Of a stretch of DNA of 64,000 bases, positions 1 to 12,194 are shown piece after piece; position 1 is the first letter of the stretch; each line of letters begins with the position of its first letter. A program made the translations under genes and the position numbers. The notes under the pieces are model-generated. The model made no database searches. It saw only the letters and a list, made by a program, of their open reading frames with translations, and was not told where the DNA came from. This stretch comes from Conus ventricosus (Eukaryota > Mollusca > Gastropoda > Neogastropoda > Conidae): the NCBI GenBank assembly GCA_018398815.1, contig CM031616.1:74640783-74704782 (forward strand), in the 5' to 3' direction.

Positions 1-2300
1 CAACTGTAGGCCACTACTGTAATGTTGCTACTACCCGAGTCATCAAGGCCCATAGCTACCTGGTAAAGCTTTAACTCTCCCATCTCCTGCCTACCTCCCA
101 CTCGGAAGGAGTGGACCACTTGCATTTCGAATACACCCCCATAACCCGTTACTTTGGGGTTATCAGATCCATTCCCTGCCAACCTTTACAACAGCAGTAA
201 AACAGTATTCTCTCTGAGCCAATCTGCGCTTTATATATGAAATTATGACTCACACAATTCTCGGAGAAATAATCCCAATCTAAGCAATCCAACACGGACT
301 CCATGGGCCCCCTTAGGAAATACTAAATAAACTAGGAATTGGCAATTTCACAAGGAAACGTTTCCACTAGTAATCAATAGTAATACACATCTCAAAAAAA
401 CAACAACAACAACAACAACAACAACAAAAGAACAAAAAAAACTTATCAATTTTTAACGGTTCACAGTTCTAGCATATTCATACAAGAGAATCGGCTCGCA
501 GCCACAATCCTTCACTTCTCATCCCTCTTTGCACTGTCAATTATAATCATATATCAACACATGATTTGTTCGCCAAAATTCCATCCAGCACCCCACTCTC
601 ATGTCATCTCTTGTCAAATAACCCAGTGGTTAATCCTTGTTATGCCATACACCATACTTCATACAATATTACATGCTGCACATCCTCCGTTTTTATCCTA
701 TCAACTGCTGAGCTACCCGCCTTAAACTTTACCTTACCCTTCTTTCCGATTACTAAAAGTCATAATGGGAATGTTTCCCTACAACCTAAAATACCTTCTC
801 CAACCCTATTCTGTCACAAACACGTACATCCCTGCATGTGTGACGACTGTCATTTACTAAATAAAAAACAACAACAAAACTCTCCAACCATATGGACTCA
901 CTGTCCTATACCAAATACGTACGTCACAGATACAGTCCGCACGCGCACGACACCGTGTCGAGAACCAAACTCGTAACGAAAGTGAAAGACACCAATATAA
1001 ATTGAATAGTCACGACCGTACTCCAGTATAAACCACTCGACTACCAATTAGCCTTGGCCTTACTGTACAGTTAACCGATTCCATGCTGTGCAGGTCAACT
1101 CCGAAATCGTTAATCAATTTCAACAACTACTACTATTTACAACAGAAATTGAGCACAATCCCTTTACGATTCACGCAAACACATCTGCACCCGACTCATA
1201 CTATGATCCTCAACAAAATGCAACCTCGTATTACTTCCTTACTAACCCCCCTGAAATTAACATGAACTAATCACAACCAATATCTACATCACCGTCCATC
1301 ACGGTTATTTATATCGAACCCACATTTGTCTTGCCAAACTGTCCCAGACAATCGAACTCAGGAACCACTATGTACACTACTTACAGAATATACAGAAAAG
1401 TAGTAACAACACAAACCGGCTGACAAGAAGTTTCAATCACAGAACCAAGACCATCTTACCAGACAACCAGTATACGCAACAAACATAATACAACTAAACA
1501 TAACATGAGACAACTACAGTACAACTCGCCATAATACAAGACACCATGACGACCAACACCACCATGAACCTAACAAATCACCAACTGGACAAACAGACGT
1601 CCAACCACACCAGTTCTGCAACTGGCTGAAGTGGCTGCCAACAGAGCGACACAGAACCCGGCCACAGGCCAAGGGCACACCAGACCCGACGAGGACCTGG
1701 CCCTAACTATGACTCGAAGTCACTCAGCTCAACTAACGGCGCTGCCGCCGCAACTACAAGGCGCGTCCACTCCGTCGACGAACACCAGGGACCGAAGTGA
1801 AGCTACCCCAACGCATTCCGACCTGGTCGGAATCAAGCGAACTCTACTCACAACACAAAACAGCGATTGGTCAGAGCAGCGTATCCCTCCGCAGAGCTGA
1901 CACGCGGACCAACGGACTAGTTGTTGCTCGTGCACAACACGACAATTTACCACAACAACTCACAGACTTGACAACACCAACAACATGCCGATATCCTGCC
2001 CCGCCTTCTCTGGTGTAGAACCAAAGTAACAAAAGGGTAACAAACGGGAACGAAACCAACCTCGTCGCTTCCACTCCTTCCATAATGAAAGACTGGAATT
2101 CAAGAATATTGTATGTCTTATTTCCCCAGCACCCTACCTAGCCTAAACCTTCCACCTTAACCAAAACCCCAATCTTACACACGCACTCTCGCACACACAT
2201 CATATACACATATGCACACGCACCACGCGCACTACCGCTCTCTATTTCTGAATTACCATTACTCCAAACACATAGACGGCCGATTTACTACCGCCGATCG
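1..2300. other. G-poor, A/C-rich non-coding stretch
   Basis: No convincing gene is visible. The + strand is strikingly rich in A and C and poor in G through about 2.2 kb. The open frames present are short, lack family features and read like translated A/C-biased DNA. A CAA trinucleotide run lies at about 401-426. The bias ends near 2280-2330, where the sequence turns T/G-rich. It could be an old element or a strand-asymmetric intron; nothing identifies it. Confidence 0.6.
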
Positions 2301-2707
2301 GGTGACATAGGGGTACTCCCTTATTGGGGGATGTCTTGTTTGTTCCTTGTGCTTTGTGTTGGCATTCCACTGGGTGAACTTGTATTGCAAGCAGCATTCA
2401 TTAGGAGGTAATGGGTTGTGTATTATTTCCTTATGAAAGCAAGAGTTTTCCTGCTTGTTTATTATAGTAAAAGAGTTTGAAAATTACGAAAGCAGCCATT
2501 TCACCAGATGATCTTACATGATCTTACTTGTAAAGTTTCCGTAGAAAATGAAGAAAGCAGCTGTTCATCAAAAATTATACATGTCAATCTTATTGGTAGT
2601 AATGTTTCTCTAAACAACATGTACTAGACTCATGACATGCACCATGCTCAGGATTTTCTGTGTGGCTGTGTCAGGAAATAGTGGCATTTCTTTTGGTATG
2701 ACACTGA
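2301..2707. other. unique non-coding DNA
   Basis: I see no exon, RNA gene or repeat here. Composition is T/G-rich, unlike the preceding 2.3 kb. Confidence 0.5.
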
Positions 2708-3270
2708 CTGGAAAATGCTGTAAATGATGGGCATCCTGCAGCAGACGTTGATCTGTTGTAGTTGGAAAATGCTGTAAATGATTGGCATCTGCATGCAGCA
2801 GACGTTGATCTGTTGTAGTTGGAAAATGCTGTAAATGATTGGCATCTGCATGCAGCAGACGTTGATCTGTTGTAGTTGGAAAATGCTGTAAATGATTGGC
2901 ATCATGCAGCAGATGTTAATCTGTTGTAGTTGGAAAAGGCTGTAAATGATTGGCATGCTCATGCAGCAGACGTTGATCTGTTGTAGTTGGAAAAGGCTGT
3001 AAATGATGGGCATCCTCATGCAGCAGGCGTTGATCTGTTGTAGTTGGAAAATGCTGTAAATGATTGGCATCATGCAGCAGATGTTAATCTGTTGTAGTTG
3101 GAAAAGGCTGTAAATGATGGGCATCCTCATGCAGCAGCTGTTGATCTGTTGTAGTTGGAAAATGCTGTAAATGATCGGCATCTGCATGCAGCAGACGTTG
3201 ATCTGTTGTCGTTGGAAAATGCCGTAAATGATTGGCATCTGCATGCAGCAGACGTTGATCTGTTGTAGTG
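2708..3270. repeat. 57-bp minisatellite, about 10 copies
   Basis: Tandem units run from GTTGGAAAATGCTGTAAATG through GACGTTGATCTGTTGTA. Most are 57 bp, and some are 54 bp with a shortened CATGCAG segment. Because 57 and 54 are multiples of three, the minus strand stays open for over 300 codons here, but this is an artefact of the unit length. Confidence 0.95.
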
Positions 3271-3385
3271 ATATGGTTTGCAGAGTGTCAGTGGGTAAAT
3301 TGACCATTGCTTTTAACTTACAGCATGGAGTGATGCCTGAAACATTTTTAAAGGGTATTTGGTGCATCTTGACAAGCAAAATGAG

Positions 3386-3575
3386 AGTCAGTAGGGAGAG
3401 GGGGGAGAAGAGAGAAAGAGAGAGAGGGGGGGGGAGAGAGAGAGAGACTGACAGACATAGACAGAGAGATGGACAGAGATACACACACGCACGTGCGCAC
3501 ACATGCGCGCGCGCACACACGCACACACATACGCACACGCACGCATGCATACACGCACGCACGCATGCACACACA
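3386..3575. repeat. GA-rich then CA/CG-rich microsatellite
   Basis: A (GA)n tract at about 3395-3475 passes into an impure (CA)n/(CGCA)n tract with GCGCGCGC and CGCATGCA motifs, ending near 3575. Confidence 0.9.
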
Positions 3576-3753
3576 TGTGAAAAAAAAAGAACAAGAAAAC
3601 AATGTCAAAATAATCAGAAGAAATGGCAAAGCTAACGTTAACATGTCAGTGCAAATGTAGATACAATGAAAATTAACATTTCTCTCTCTCATGTTTCCGT
3701 TTAATTTTCATGAATCCTTTTCTGTCGCTGTTAGTGTTTGCCTTGTTTTTCAG

Positions 3754-3949
3754 ACAAGACAACATGCGAGACAGATCCAGAAGAAACAGCTGCCTCTGCT
3801 GTTTGCCTACACGCTGAACGACAAGATCATAGAGCGGGACGTTTATGAAGAGATGCTGTTCCAGCATCTGAAGGTTCCAGAGAGTTTGGTGACCAGGGTG
3901 GATGCTCAGAGAAACCAGATGCCTCTTGCTGGTACCCCTGTAGACCCAG
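3754..3949 (+). CDS. internal exon of an unrecognised gene (65 codons + 1 nt)
   Basis: A T-rich polypyrimidine tract ends in TTTTTCAG at 3753, and a frame with strongly coding-like composition follows (TRQHARQIQKKQLPLLFAYT and on). It contains an amphipathic, charged helix-like stretch with EEMLFQHLKVPES. The frame is closed by CCCAG|GTACTC, the donor at 3950. The exon starts in phase 0 and ends one base into a codon. An alternative in-frame donor, GCTG|GTACCC, lies 18 bases earlier at 3932. The next exon, at 4618, needs exactly two bases, so the two are phase-compatible. The donor sits inside a 50-bp direct duplication (3926-3975 and 3976-4025), but the second copy of the donor lies beyond an in-frame stop at 3991-3993. 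I do not recognise the family and assign no function. Confidence 0.6.
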
Positions 3950-4208
3950 GTACTCCTAGTTCTTTTTATAGTGTCTTGCTGGTACCCCTGTAGACCCAGG
4001 TACTCCTAGTTCTTATTATAGTGTCTTGCTGGTACCCTGTTGACCCAGGTTGACCTCCCCACACTGACCTCCCCACTCTGACCTCCCCTCTCTGACCTCC
4101 CCACTCTGACCTCCCCACACTGACCTTCCCACTCTGACCTCTCTACTCTGACCTGCCCTCTCTGACCTCCCCACACTGACCTTCCCTCTCTGACCTCCCC
4201 ACTCTGAA
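3926..4208. repeat. 50-bp duplication followed by 14-15 bp simple repeats
   Basis: The segment CTTGCTGGTACCCCTGTAGA and on is present two and a half times to about 4050. It is followed by imperfect CTGACCTCCCCACT repeats to about 4208. The first copy covers the 3' end and donor of the exon ending at 3949. Confidence 0.85.
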
Positions 4209-4261
4209 ACTTGATGGGAAATCCTGGAAAATGTTCCAGATGGTGCCACTAATAAAATCAG

Positions 4262-4351
4262 ACACGCATGCATGCATGCACGCACGCATGCACCCACTCA
4301 TGCATGCACTCACGCACACACACACGCACACGCACACACACACACACACGC

Positions 4352-4389
<38 letters not shown>

Positions 4390-4425
4390 ACACACACACA
4401 CTAACACACTAACACAGTAGCACAC

Positions 4426-4491
<66 letters not shown>

Positions 4492-4497
4492 ACACAC
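4262..4497. repeat. CGCATGCA / (CA)n microsatellite
   Basis: A GCATGCATGCACGCACGC tract passes into long (CA)n runs, with a small CACTAACA interruption at about 4400-4430. Confidence 0.95.
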
Positions 4498-4617
4498 AGA
4501 GTGAGGAAGAAAAAGCTTGCAGAAGGTATTTCACTCACACCCAGTGGCATGGAGAAAATGGCAACCTTGTTAATAGCAGATGATTTCACTGATAATTCAT
4601 GAGATTATCAAATTCAG

Positions 4618-4760
4618 TTCTGGAAGTTGAACATTTTGAACAAGAAGTGTCAGATGAGTCAGATGTTACTGAAGTTAGGGAGGATGAAAAAGAACAGAAT
4701 GGAAGAGACAGGGAGGACAGTGATTCCGACAATAATGAGCCACTTGCCACATTCCAGCAG
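4618..4760 (+). CDS. internal exon, acidic, same gene as 3754-3949
   Basis: The exon opens after AATTCAG (acceptor ending 4617) and closes at CCAGCAG|GTATGG (donor at 4761). It contributes two bases to the codon split from the 3949 exon, runs 47 codons and ends in phase 0. The translation is highly acidic and serine-rich (for example VSDESDVTEVREDEKEQ, then DSDSDNNEP), typical of a disordered linker. Phase agreement with the upstream exon supports pairing them in one + strand gene. The acceptor has only a modest pyrimidine tract, so confidence is moderate. No domain is recognisable. Confidence 0.55.
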
Positions 4761-4839
4761 GTATGGCTGCCACGCTCTGCTCGCATGACAGAGATGTCAT
4801 TGACCTCTAGTCATGCATACACACACTTGAAACAAGACT

Positions 4840-5568
4840 TCAAGATTTCTTTTTCTTTTTACCTTTATTTTGTTTTCTTATTTGTTTAGTTAATTTTTTT
4901 GTTTTTGTTTTGTTCTATGTTTTTTTTAAACCACCCAAGAATGAAAGAGAGAAGACTCGATCTCTTTGTGTCTTGGTGTTCTGTTCTTTCTGTGTGCCAA
5001 TCATCAGGGGAGGAATAGGTGTTCGTGTCTGGGCTGGGCTGGTGATGCAAAAGGGCAGTGGGAAGGAGGGGGGGGAGGGGGGGGCACACCCAGGGAAAAT
5101 CATTCCAGTGTTATTTCTGTGATGTGCCTAGTGCCACTGGCAATGATGGTTAACATGAGCAAACACATTGTCGGGGATTGTAACTTTGTGTTGCAATGAT
5201 ATCCCACCGTGGTGAATGGTTGATCTGTGACTTGCTTTTTACAAGAATGTATGCAGCGTTACACAGCCAGACTCTGGAGGAGCAATTCACATTTTAAACT
5301 GCCATGTAAAATGAGGCTTAGGGTGTATGTAACTGTCTGTGAGAGGACAAGAACGCATGTAGAGTTTCAGTGAGTCATTCTATGAGGACACAAGGATTCC
5401 TGATGACATTTGCGTGATACATTCAGAGTGCTGTTGTGTGAAACAGCTGTGAAACGTTTTAGGGAGGCTTCAACTTCTTATCTGTCTTTCATCTGGCATG
5501 AAAGTGTTGTCATTGCTTGAATGTTTTCACTAATTTGTAGAGTTAGCATGAAGACATCTATGTTTGGT
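4840..5568. other. intron-like DNA, no feature seen
   Basis: T-rich runs near 4850-4935, a G-rich run at about 5068-5081, then ordinary sequence. No exon with both splice sites is visible. Confidence 0.5.
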
Positions 5569-5621
5569 CAGCCCTGATGTGGCCCTTGCGGTCGGTGGCT
5601 ATAAGAACATTATCTTATCTT
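5569..5621 (+). mobile_element. 53-bp retroposon: LINE 3'-tail copy with 13-bp TSD
   Basis: The insert starts CAGCCCTGATGTGGCC and ends in ATTATCTTATCTT, matching the 3' end of the I-type LINE at 26422. It is bracketed by a perfect 13-base direct repeat, ATCTATGTTTGGT, at 5556-5568 and 5622-5634. That marks it as a discrete target-primed insertion only about 53 bp long. Confidence 0.9.
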
Positions 5622-5909
5622 ATCTATGTTTGGTGAATCAGTGTTGACTGGTTGACAGCCCATTACACCAGAATTGATCAGCCAGACATCCACAGTCAGA
5701 AAATGCAACTACACAGACTGAACACAGCTTGTGGTCAGCTTGATACCTCTTCATGCATGGCTCACAGTTCTCTGATAGATCCCCTTCATTCATTTGTGGG
5801 GGGTTAAAACCTTGAAAAGAAATCCAACTTTAGAGGAGTTTTGCTCTGCAGGACTTGGTGACAAGAGGATGTAAATTGGAGGATGACTCTTGATGTTGGT
5901 TGCCATGAT

Positions 5910-7230
5910 TCAGAGCCTCCACCAGGCTGTACTGATGTTTGATGTGGTGTGCATAGCCCTGTACGGCTGTACTAACTGTTGAAGTGTGTTGTGCAATGTT
6001 TCAGAGCCCTGTACAGGCTTTTGTACTAACTGTTGAAGTGGTGTGCTGGTTTCAGAGCCCTGTACAGGCTGTACTGACTGTTGTAGGGTGTGCATGTTTC
6101 AGTGTCCCTCTCTACAGGCTGTACTGACTGTTGAAGTGGTGCACTGTTTCAGATCCCTCTACAGGGCTGTAATGTCTGTTGAAGTGTGTGTGCATTGTTT
6201 TCAGAGCCTCACCAGGCTGTGTACTGGACTGTTGAAGTTGGTGTGCATGTTTCAGGAGCCCTCTACAGACTGTACTGACTGTTGAAGTGGTGTGCATGTT
6301 TCTGAGCCCTGTAACGGCTCTGTACTGATGTTGAAGTGAGTGTGCATGTTTCAGAGCCCTCACCTGGCTTGTACTGACTGTTTTGATGTGGAGTGATGGT
6401 TTCAGAGCCTTGTAAGGCTGTACTGACTGTTGAAGTGGTGCACATGTTTCAGAGCCTGTACAGGCTGATATGACTGTTGAAGTTGGTGTGCCATGTTTCA
6501 GTGCATGTACAGGGCTGTATGACTGTTGAAGTGGTGTGGCATGTTTCAGAGCCCAGTACAGGCCTGAAACTGACTGTTGAAGTGGTGCACAGGTTTCAGA
6601 TACCTTAAGCTGTACTGACTGTTGAAGTGTGTGCATGTTTCTGAGACCTGTACAGGCTGTACTGACTTGTTGAAGTGGTGTGCATGTTTTCAGAGCCCTG
6701 TACAGGCATGTTCTGAACTGTTGATGTGGTTGTGCAGTTTCAGTGCCTCCCACAGGTGTACTGACTGTTGAAGTGGGTGGCATTGCCTCTACAGGCTGTA
6801 TGACTGTTGAAGTGGTGTGCATGTTTCAGAGCCGCCACAGGCTGTACTGACTTGTTGAAGGTGTGCACATGTTTCAGAGCCCGGTACAGGCATGTACTGA
6901 CTGTTGAAGTGGTGTTGCATGTTCAGAGCCCTGTACAGGCTGTTACTGATTTGAGTGGTGTGCCATGTTTCAGAGCCCTGTACTGGCTGTTCTATATGTT
7001 GAAGTGGTGTGATGTTTCAGAGCTGTACAGGCTGTATGACTGTTGATGTGGTGCTGCTTGTTTCAGAGCCCTCCACCAGGCTTGTATGACTAGTTGAAAG
7101 TGGTTTGTGCATGTTTCAGAGCCCTCCACCTGGCTGTACTGACTGGTGATGTGGTGTGGCAGTTTCAGAGCCCCACCAGGCTGTACTGATGTTGAAGTGG
7201 TGTGCATGTTTCGGAGCCCTCTTCCAGGTG
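5910..7230. repeat. 48-bp minisatellite, about 27 degenerate copies
   Basis: Units approximate GTTGAAGTGGTGTGCATG, then TTTCAGAGCCCTGTACAG, then GCTGTACTGACT. Single-base insertions and deletions occur in nearly every unit, so open frames in it are meaningless. The indel load is far above that of the arrays at 40.6-44.9 kb. Confidence 0.95.
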
Positions 7231-8599
7231 TTTGTCCATGGCTGCAGTTTACGATAAAAGTGGAGGTCAATTAGCACACAAAGCCTACAACCTAGATCGT
7301 CATGCGTCCAGGGGTTTTGGCAGCTGCTGCATCATGTGGAAAATGACAGATTCTCTGTGCGATGTGGAACTCTAGAAGCCTGTTGAACATGTGATTCCTA
7401 CTGTAGTGCTTGTTTTTTAAATTTCTTTACAAGCAAACCCTTGGTCCCCATAGTGGCTTGCAAAGAAACAAACAGTTATCAGTTTTGTATACGGGCCAAC
7501 TCCTTTACTCCAATTTGCCTCTTTTAAAGGTGATGAAGCTTGTGGTGCTTTTCATGTGATGCAACCACTCATGTAGAGTTCGGGACTTGGTTGATATCAG
7601 CATAAAGCTCTCACATTAGTTTTCATGAAAATTTAGGTTAAGAGATGACCACATGATGTGATTTTTGTGGTACTGAAAGAGTATCAACATTTTTCATCTG
7701 ATTCTAAGATTTTACGGATGAAAGATTTTAACAACAATTGTGGCTATTTTTTTTAAAATACAAAATCTGTTCATTGTATTGTGTATGTGTTTGTCATTGG
7801 GGTTGGTGTTGGTGGTGGTGGATTGTGGGCTTCTTTTTAATCCATTTTGAGGACTTGATTCAGTGAGGTGAAACTGCCCTCTTGCTGTCGGCTGGGCTCT
7901 AATCATCATTATCTCTCTTCCCTTAGTGGCAATTCAATTTCCCAGCCAACTCCTTCCAACACACCATCACAACCGTGTCTCTGAATAACTTGTAATGTTC
8001 GCAGCCCAGATGGGCAGTCAAGCAGGGAGCAATCAGTATAGGTTGTCTGGAGGCAACCCACTGTAGAAGACACTGGTGCTGGTGTTTCAGTTTTGATCTG
8101 ACACATTTCAGGGTGTCATCTACAAGCTCTTGCTGACAACCACTGTAATTTAGGGTTATTGAATTGTTCAGTATCACTGCTGTGCGTTTTTCTTTTTAGG
8201 TTTGGAGTTTTGTTATTTTATAGTGATTGATCTGTCCTTTTTGGTCAGGCATAATGGCAATGTTCCAATCTGTTTGCAAAATGGATTCTAAAAGAAGCGG
8301 CCCAGTCTGCTGGCCTGTTCACAGGTTCTGTGTACTTCAAGAATGCTACATCTTTCAAGGTCAGCCTTGTTCTCAGGATGAGTTGGTGAGGGTATTGTCA
8401 TTGTGTTTGGATGGCTAAGGTGAGACTGCCTCTTTGGAAGTGATGTGGCGTTGACTTGGGGAAATCTCCAGCCGCCATTTAACTCTCTCAGGACAGAGGA
8501 CTGAAGAGGTGGTTTTGGTTTTTTATCTGTGACGGTTGATAGGCTGTAACTGACTGGTGTTCATAAAGTCACAACTTTAGAACTTCTGTTGGGATTAAG
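7231..8599. other. non-coding stretch
   Basis: I see no credible exon or RNA gene. Short frames at 7.7-8.4 kb on both strands have no paired splice sites. Confidence 0.5.
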
Positions 8600-8604
8600 T
8601 CAGA

Positions 8605-9398
8605 TGACTGCAGAAACCTGTATACTCAGGAGTAAGTCTGATGCTGAGATCTTTAATACCTCAGGGGGTAGTTGATGGCTGCTGATTCTGCTTACCTCAG
8701 GAGTATGTCTGATGACTGCAGAACTGTATTATACCTTTGGAGTATGTATGATGGCTGCAGATCTGTTATACCTCAGGGGGTACGTCTGAGGTGCAGATCT
8801 TGTATACCTCAGGAGGCTTAAGGTTGATGGCTGCAGATCGTTTACCTCAGGGGTAAAATTGATGGCTGCAGATCTGTAACCTAGGGGTATGTCTGTTGGG
8901 ATGAGATTGTATACCTCAGGGGGTACGTTGATGGCTGCAGATCTGCATACCTCTGGGGAAGTCTGATGGTGCAGATCTGTATTTATCCACGGGGTAAGGT
9001 CTGATGGCTGCTGAATCTGTTTACCTCGCAGGAGTTGTCTGTTGGCTGACAATTGTATATCCCAGGGGTACGTCTGTTGGCTGCAGTTTCTGTATACTCA
9101 GGGGTAAGTCTTGATGGCTGCCAGCTCTGTTTATCCCAGGGGTAAGTCTGATGGCTGCAGATTTTCTGTATACCTCAGGGTTAGTCTGATGGGCTGCCGA
9201 TCTGTATATCCCAGGGGTAAGTCTGATGGCTGCAATTCTGTATATACAGTGGGTAGTCTGATGGTGCAAAAGATACCTGTATATCCCAGGGCAAGTCTGT
9301 GACTGCAGATCTGTATATCCCAGGGTAAGTCTGATGGCATGCAGATCTGTATATCCCAGGGGTTAGTCTGCTGACTGCAGATCTGTGTACCCGGTGGT
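8605..9398. repeat. about 37-40 bp minisatellite with GGTAAGT in the unit
   Basis: Roughly 20 degenerate copies of GGTAAGTCTGATGGCTGCAG then ATCTGTATACCTCAGG. Units are heavily scarred by indels. Several carry a 5' splice-site-like core, for example near 9104, 9141, 9216 and 9324. Confidence 0.93.
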
Positions 9399-11069
9399 AA
9401 GAATTCAGCTTGTTGATATCATGTAATTCACGGTTACTGACCAATGGAAGACTGACAGTGCCATTACATACAATGCTGTATCAGAAATACTCTGGGATCC
9501 AAAACCACTTTTTAAAACGGTTGTGTCCTGTGATGCAAGGGCATGTGATAGTTGAATCTTATTATACATATATACATTTCTTTTCTTGTTCTTTTTTTTA
9601 TTTTGTTTTTGTTTTTGCCATGAATAATCATTGAGAAATTCTGTTCTCATGACTTGTGTGGTGTGTATGAATTATGTCCCTGTTGTGTATTTTTTCTTTA
9701 GGTAAACTCTCACAAGTTTTCTCAACTTTTTATGGTTGGAATTGCTGTTTTTGTGAATTAGACGATTACAGTGCTCATTCTGTTTATGAGAAGATTTTTT
9801 TGTTGTGAAGCTGATAATTTTTAGCTTGAATATGACTAGCTCAGGTTGTTTATTTTATTTGGGGACGTGGGTTGAAAGGGGGGGGGGGGGGTGGGAGGGG
9901 TTCAGTTTACATGTCTTTATGGTGACAGGGTCCTAAAGTTGGAATGATTCGTATTCATTTTCGGGTTTCAGCATGAGCATTCAAGTAACCTAAGCATCCT
10001 TGACTTGTCAGGAATTGGACAAATCACAGAAAGAAAAAGAGATGTATTATACAATTGTATTTAGTAGATTGTAGAGAAAAAATCTTGCTGATATTGTTTG
10101 TTACTGGAATGCAATTTCAAACCTAAATAAGGTAATGAAATTTCTGCAGCATGGGGGATATGTAAAATTTCTGCAGCATGGGGGTATATGTAAATTTCGC
10201 AGCTATGGGGGTGGGGGGTATATGTAATATTTTGGTTGTTTGTGTTTGTTGTTGCTTGCATCCACAATACATCCATGGGGGTGGGAGCGGGATGGTGCTG
10301 TATTGTGAAATGTCAATACTGAATTTCAATTTAAAGTTTTGCAGCGGAATTTTGCTGATGTTTTTTCGTTTTGTATCAGTTAATTTATGGATTTGAGATA
10401 TTTCCACTGACTACTTTTTACACTCTAGCCATGATGAGCCCATATTTTCAGATTGAATATTGGATTTCAAATGAAGTGTTGGCAAATATAGTGTGCAATT
10501 ACTCTAGAAATAGCTAATGTCCCACTGCACTAGAGCTAGTGGGAAATCATGATGGCCAAATCTTACGTTAACAGGGGTTGGCAAAATGAATTTTGTTCTG
10601 GAATCACGTAGAGTATATAGGAAGAGAAATAAATCCATGTCAACAAGTCATTTGAATTCTCTTTCTTATTACCATGGCTATGTAATTATGGAACAGACGC
10701 AGACTTGTTACCAGGATATCATTCTGGTAACTCCCTTATTTTTACTTCCTTTAACTGAAATGTAAAGAAGCAGACAAATCTTGGGCGAATTGACTGATGA
10801 TCAGTGATTGCTCATTCGTTTTGCTGTCTGGAGTGGAATGTATCTGGGCTTTGGAAGGAAGGACCTAGGAGAGGAACGAATTACGTTATGTTTTGTTTTG
10901 TGATTTGTTTTGTCTGTGTTTTTTTGTGTGAGCTTTATCAATGATTTTTAAAATTTGAGTAGGACAAGAATTTGTTGAGGAAAGTGTTCATTATGTCAAG
11001 TGTTCAAGAGTGAAAGAGATCGAAGTGATTCCCAATTGTTCATTTTGTTGTCTTAGTTATTTTTGTTTA
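9399..11069. other. non-coding stretch with minor repeats
   Basis: It contains a poly-G run at about 9878-9892 and three copies of an about 28-bp unit (TTTCTGCAGCATGGGGG...) at 10138-10225. No gene is seen. Confidence 0.5.
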
Positions 11070-11100
11070 CTGAAGAAGACCTAAGAGGTCGAAACGCGTC
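11070..11100 (+). ncRNA. hammerhead-ribozyme-like core
   Basis: CTGAAGA at 11070-11076 fits the CUGANGA box. It is followed by a perfect 5-bp stem II (GACCT, loop AAG, AGGTC at 11078-11090), then GAAA at 11091-11094 and the GC-GUC cleavage-side sequence ending at 11100. This is the known minimal type I arrangement found in Penelope-like elements. I could not find a convincing stem I from the flanks, so activity is doubtful. Confidence 0.45.
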
Positions 11101-11955
11101 ATGTTTTGTCTTGTGACCTCGTGTGTCCCTCGTTTCTGGCGGTACGCTTAACATTTATTTAGATTTGTTCAGATTTCCGTGCAGTCATTTCACTTTGCAA
11201 CTAGTTCTTCAGTTAGCTTTTCATGTGCTTTCTTCTTGAGCAATAGGTATAATGATGGGCTGCTTAATGTGTGTCTGTGCCATCTATTAGGTCTTGATTG
11301 CATCATCTAGGTCAAGCAGAAATTGATGATTCTTATTTGCTTTTGATCCACCCAGCACGCTTGCCTCGTGTCTTTTTGGGTTGACCTATTGGGATGTGGA
11401 TACACTGGTGGACAGTTTTGTGGTGTCGCTATGCAGCTATTGTAACCACAGTTGTCACAGTTGGATTTTGCCGAATCTCTTAGAGGGATAATGTTCATGA
11501 ATCAGTGGGAGAGGCAGCTGAATTTCATTTGACTCATTTGCTTCATGTGTGATCGGCTTGGCTTCGGTATGCTTCTAAATGTAACCTTGGCTTCTTGCGT
11601 AGAGGGATTGTCATTTTTTTGGCAAAAGTTGTGTTGAGCTCAGATATTTGGACTCCAGAATGAATTGTTCAGCTGAAATTTCCTTCTTTTACTTGCTGAT
11701 TTGTCAGTCTTTTTTTTGTTTTGTTTTTCTTTTTTTTGTCTGTCATAGTGATAAATCGAAATGGGTTTTATCAAATGTATGTATGATCTCAGGAATTCAA
11801 CTTGGTGATGTTACAATTCACTGTGCCTTGTGTGTGTGATGTCCGATGTTCTTATGGATTTGATTTCCTTTGTTCAAGCCATGTATGAGTCTGTGTAGGC
11901 TGCAGGTCCAGACTCAGCACACTGTGTGTATTTCTGTGTCTCTTGGGATTTTTCT
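11101..11955. other. non-coding stretch
   Basis: Nothing supportable beyond T-rich runs near 11700. Confidence 0.5.
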
Positions 11956-11966
11956 TTTTACATGGA

Positions 11967-12026
11967 ACAGCCCTGATTTGGCCCTCGCGGTCGGCTGGGC
12001 TATTAAGCAACTTATCTTATCTGATC
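11967..12026 (+). mobile_element. 60-bp retroposon: LINE 3'-tail copy with 11-bp TSD
   Basis: Starts ACAGCCCTGATTTGGCC and ends in TTATCTTATCTGATC. It is flanked by the direct repeat TTTTACATGGA at 11956-11966 and 12027-12037. Its 5' boundary is the same as that of the copy at 5569. Confidence 0.88.
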
Positions 12027-12194
12027 TTTTACATGGAGACCAGTTTGACATTTGGATTGCCAATTCGCACGAGTGTAAGATCTCATTGAATGACTCCACG
12101 TCCTTTGTGATGTGGTCATTTGTCTGGTGATTGTTCCAGTTCTGGTAAGGATTTGGCCATTCCGTCCCGCATGTGTACATTGGCATGTACTGAT

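Noticed and set aside
2648..3574. 308-codon minus-strand open frame
   Set aside because: It is the 57-bp minisatellite (19 codons per unit) joined to a (CA)n microsatellite; the frame stays open only because the unit length is divisible by three.
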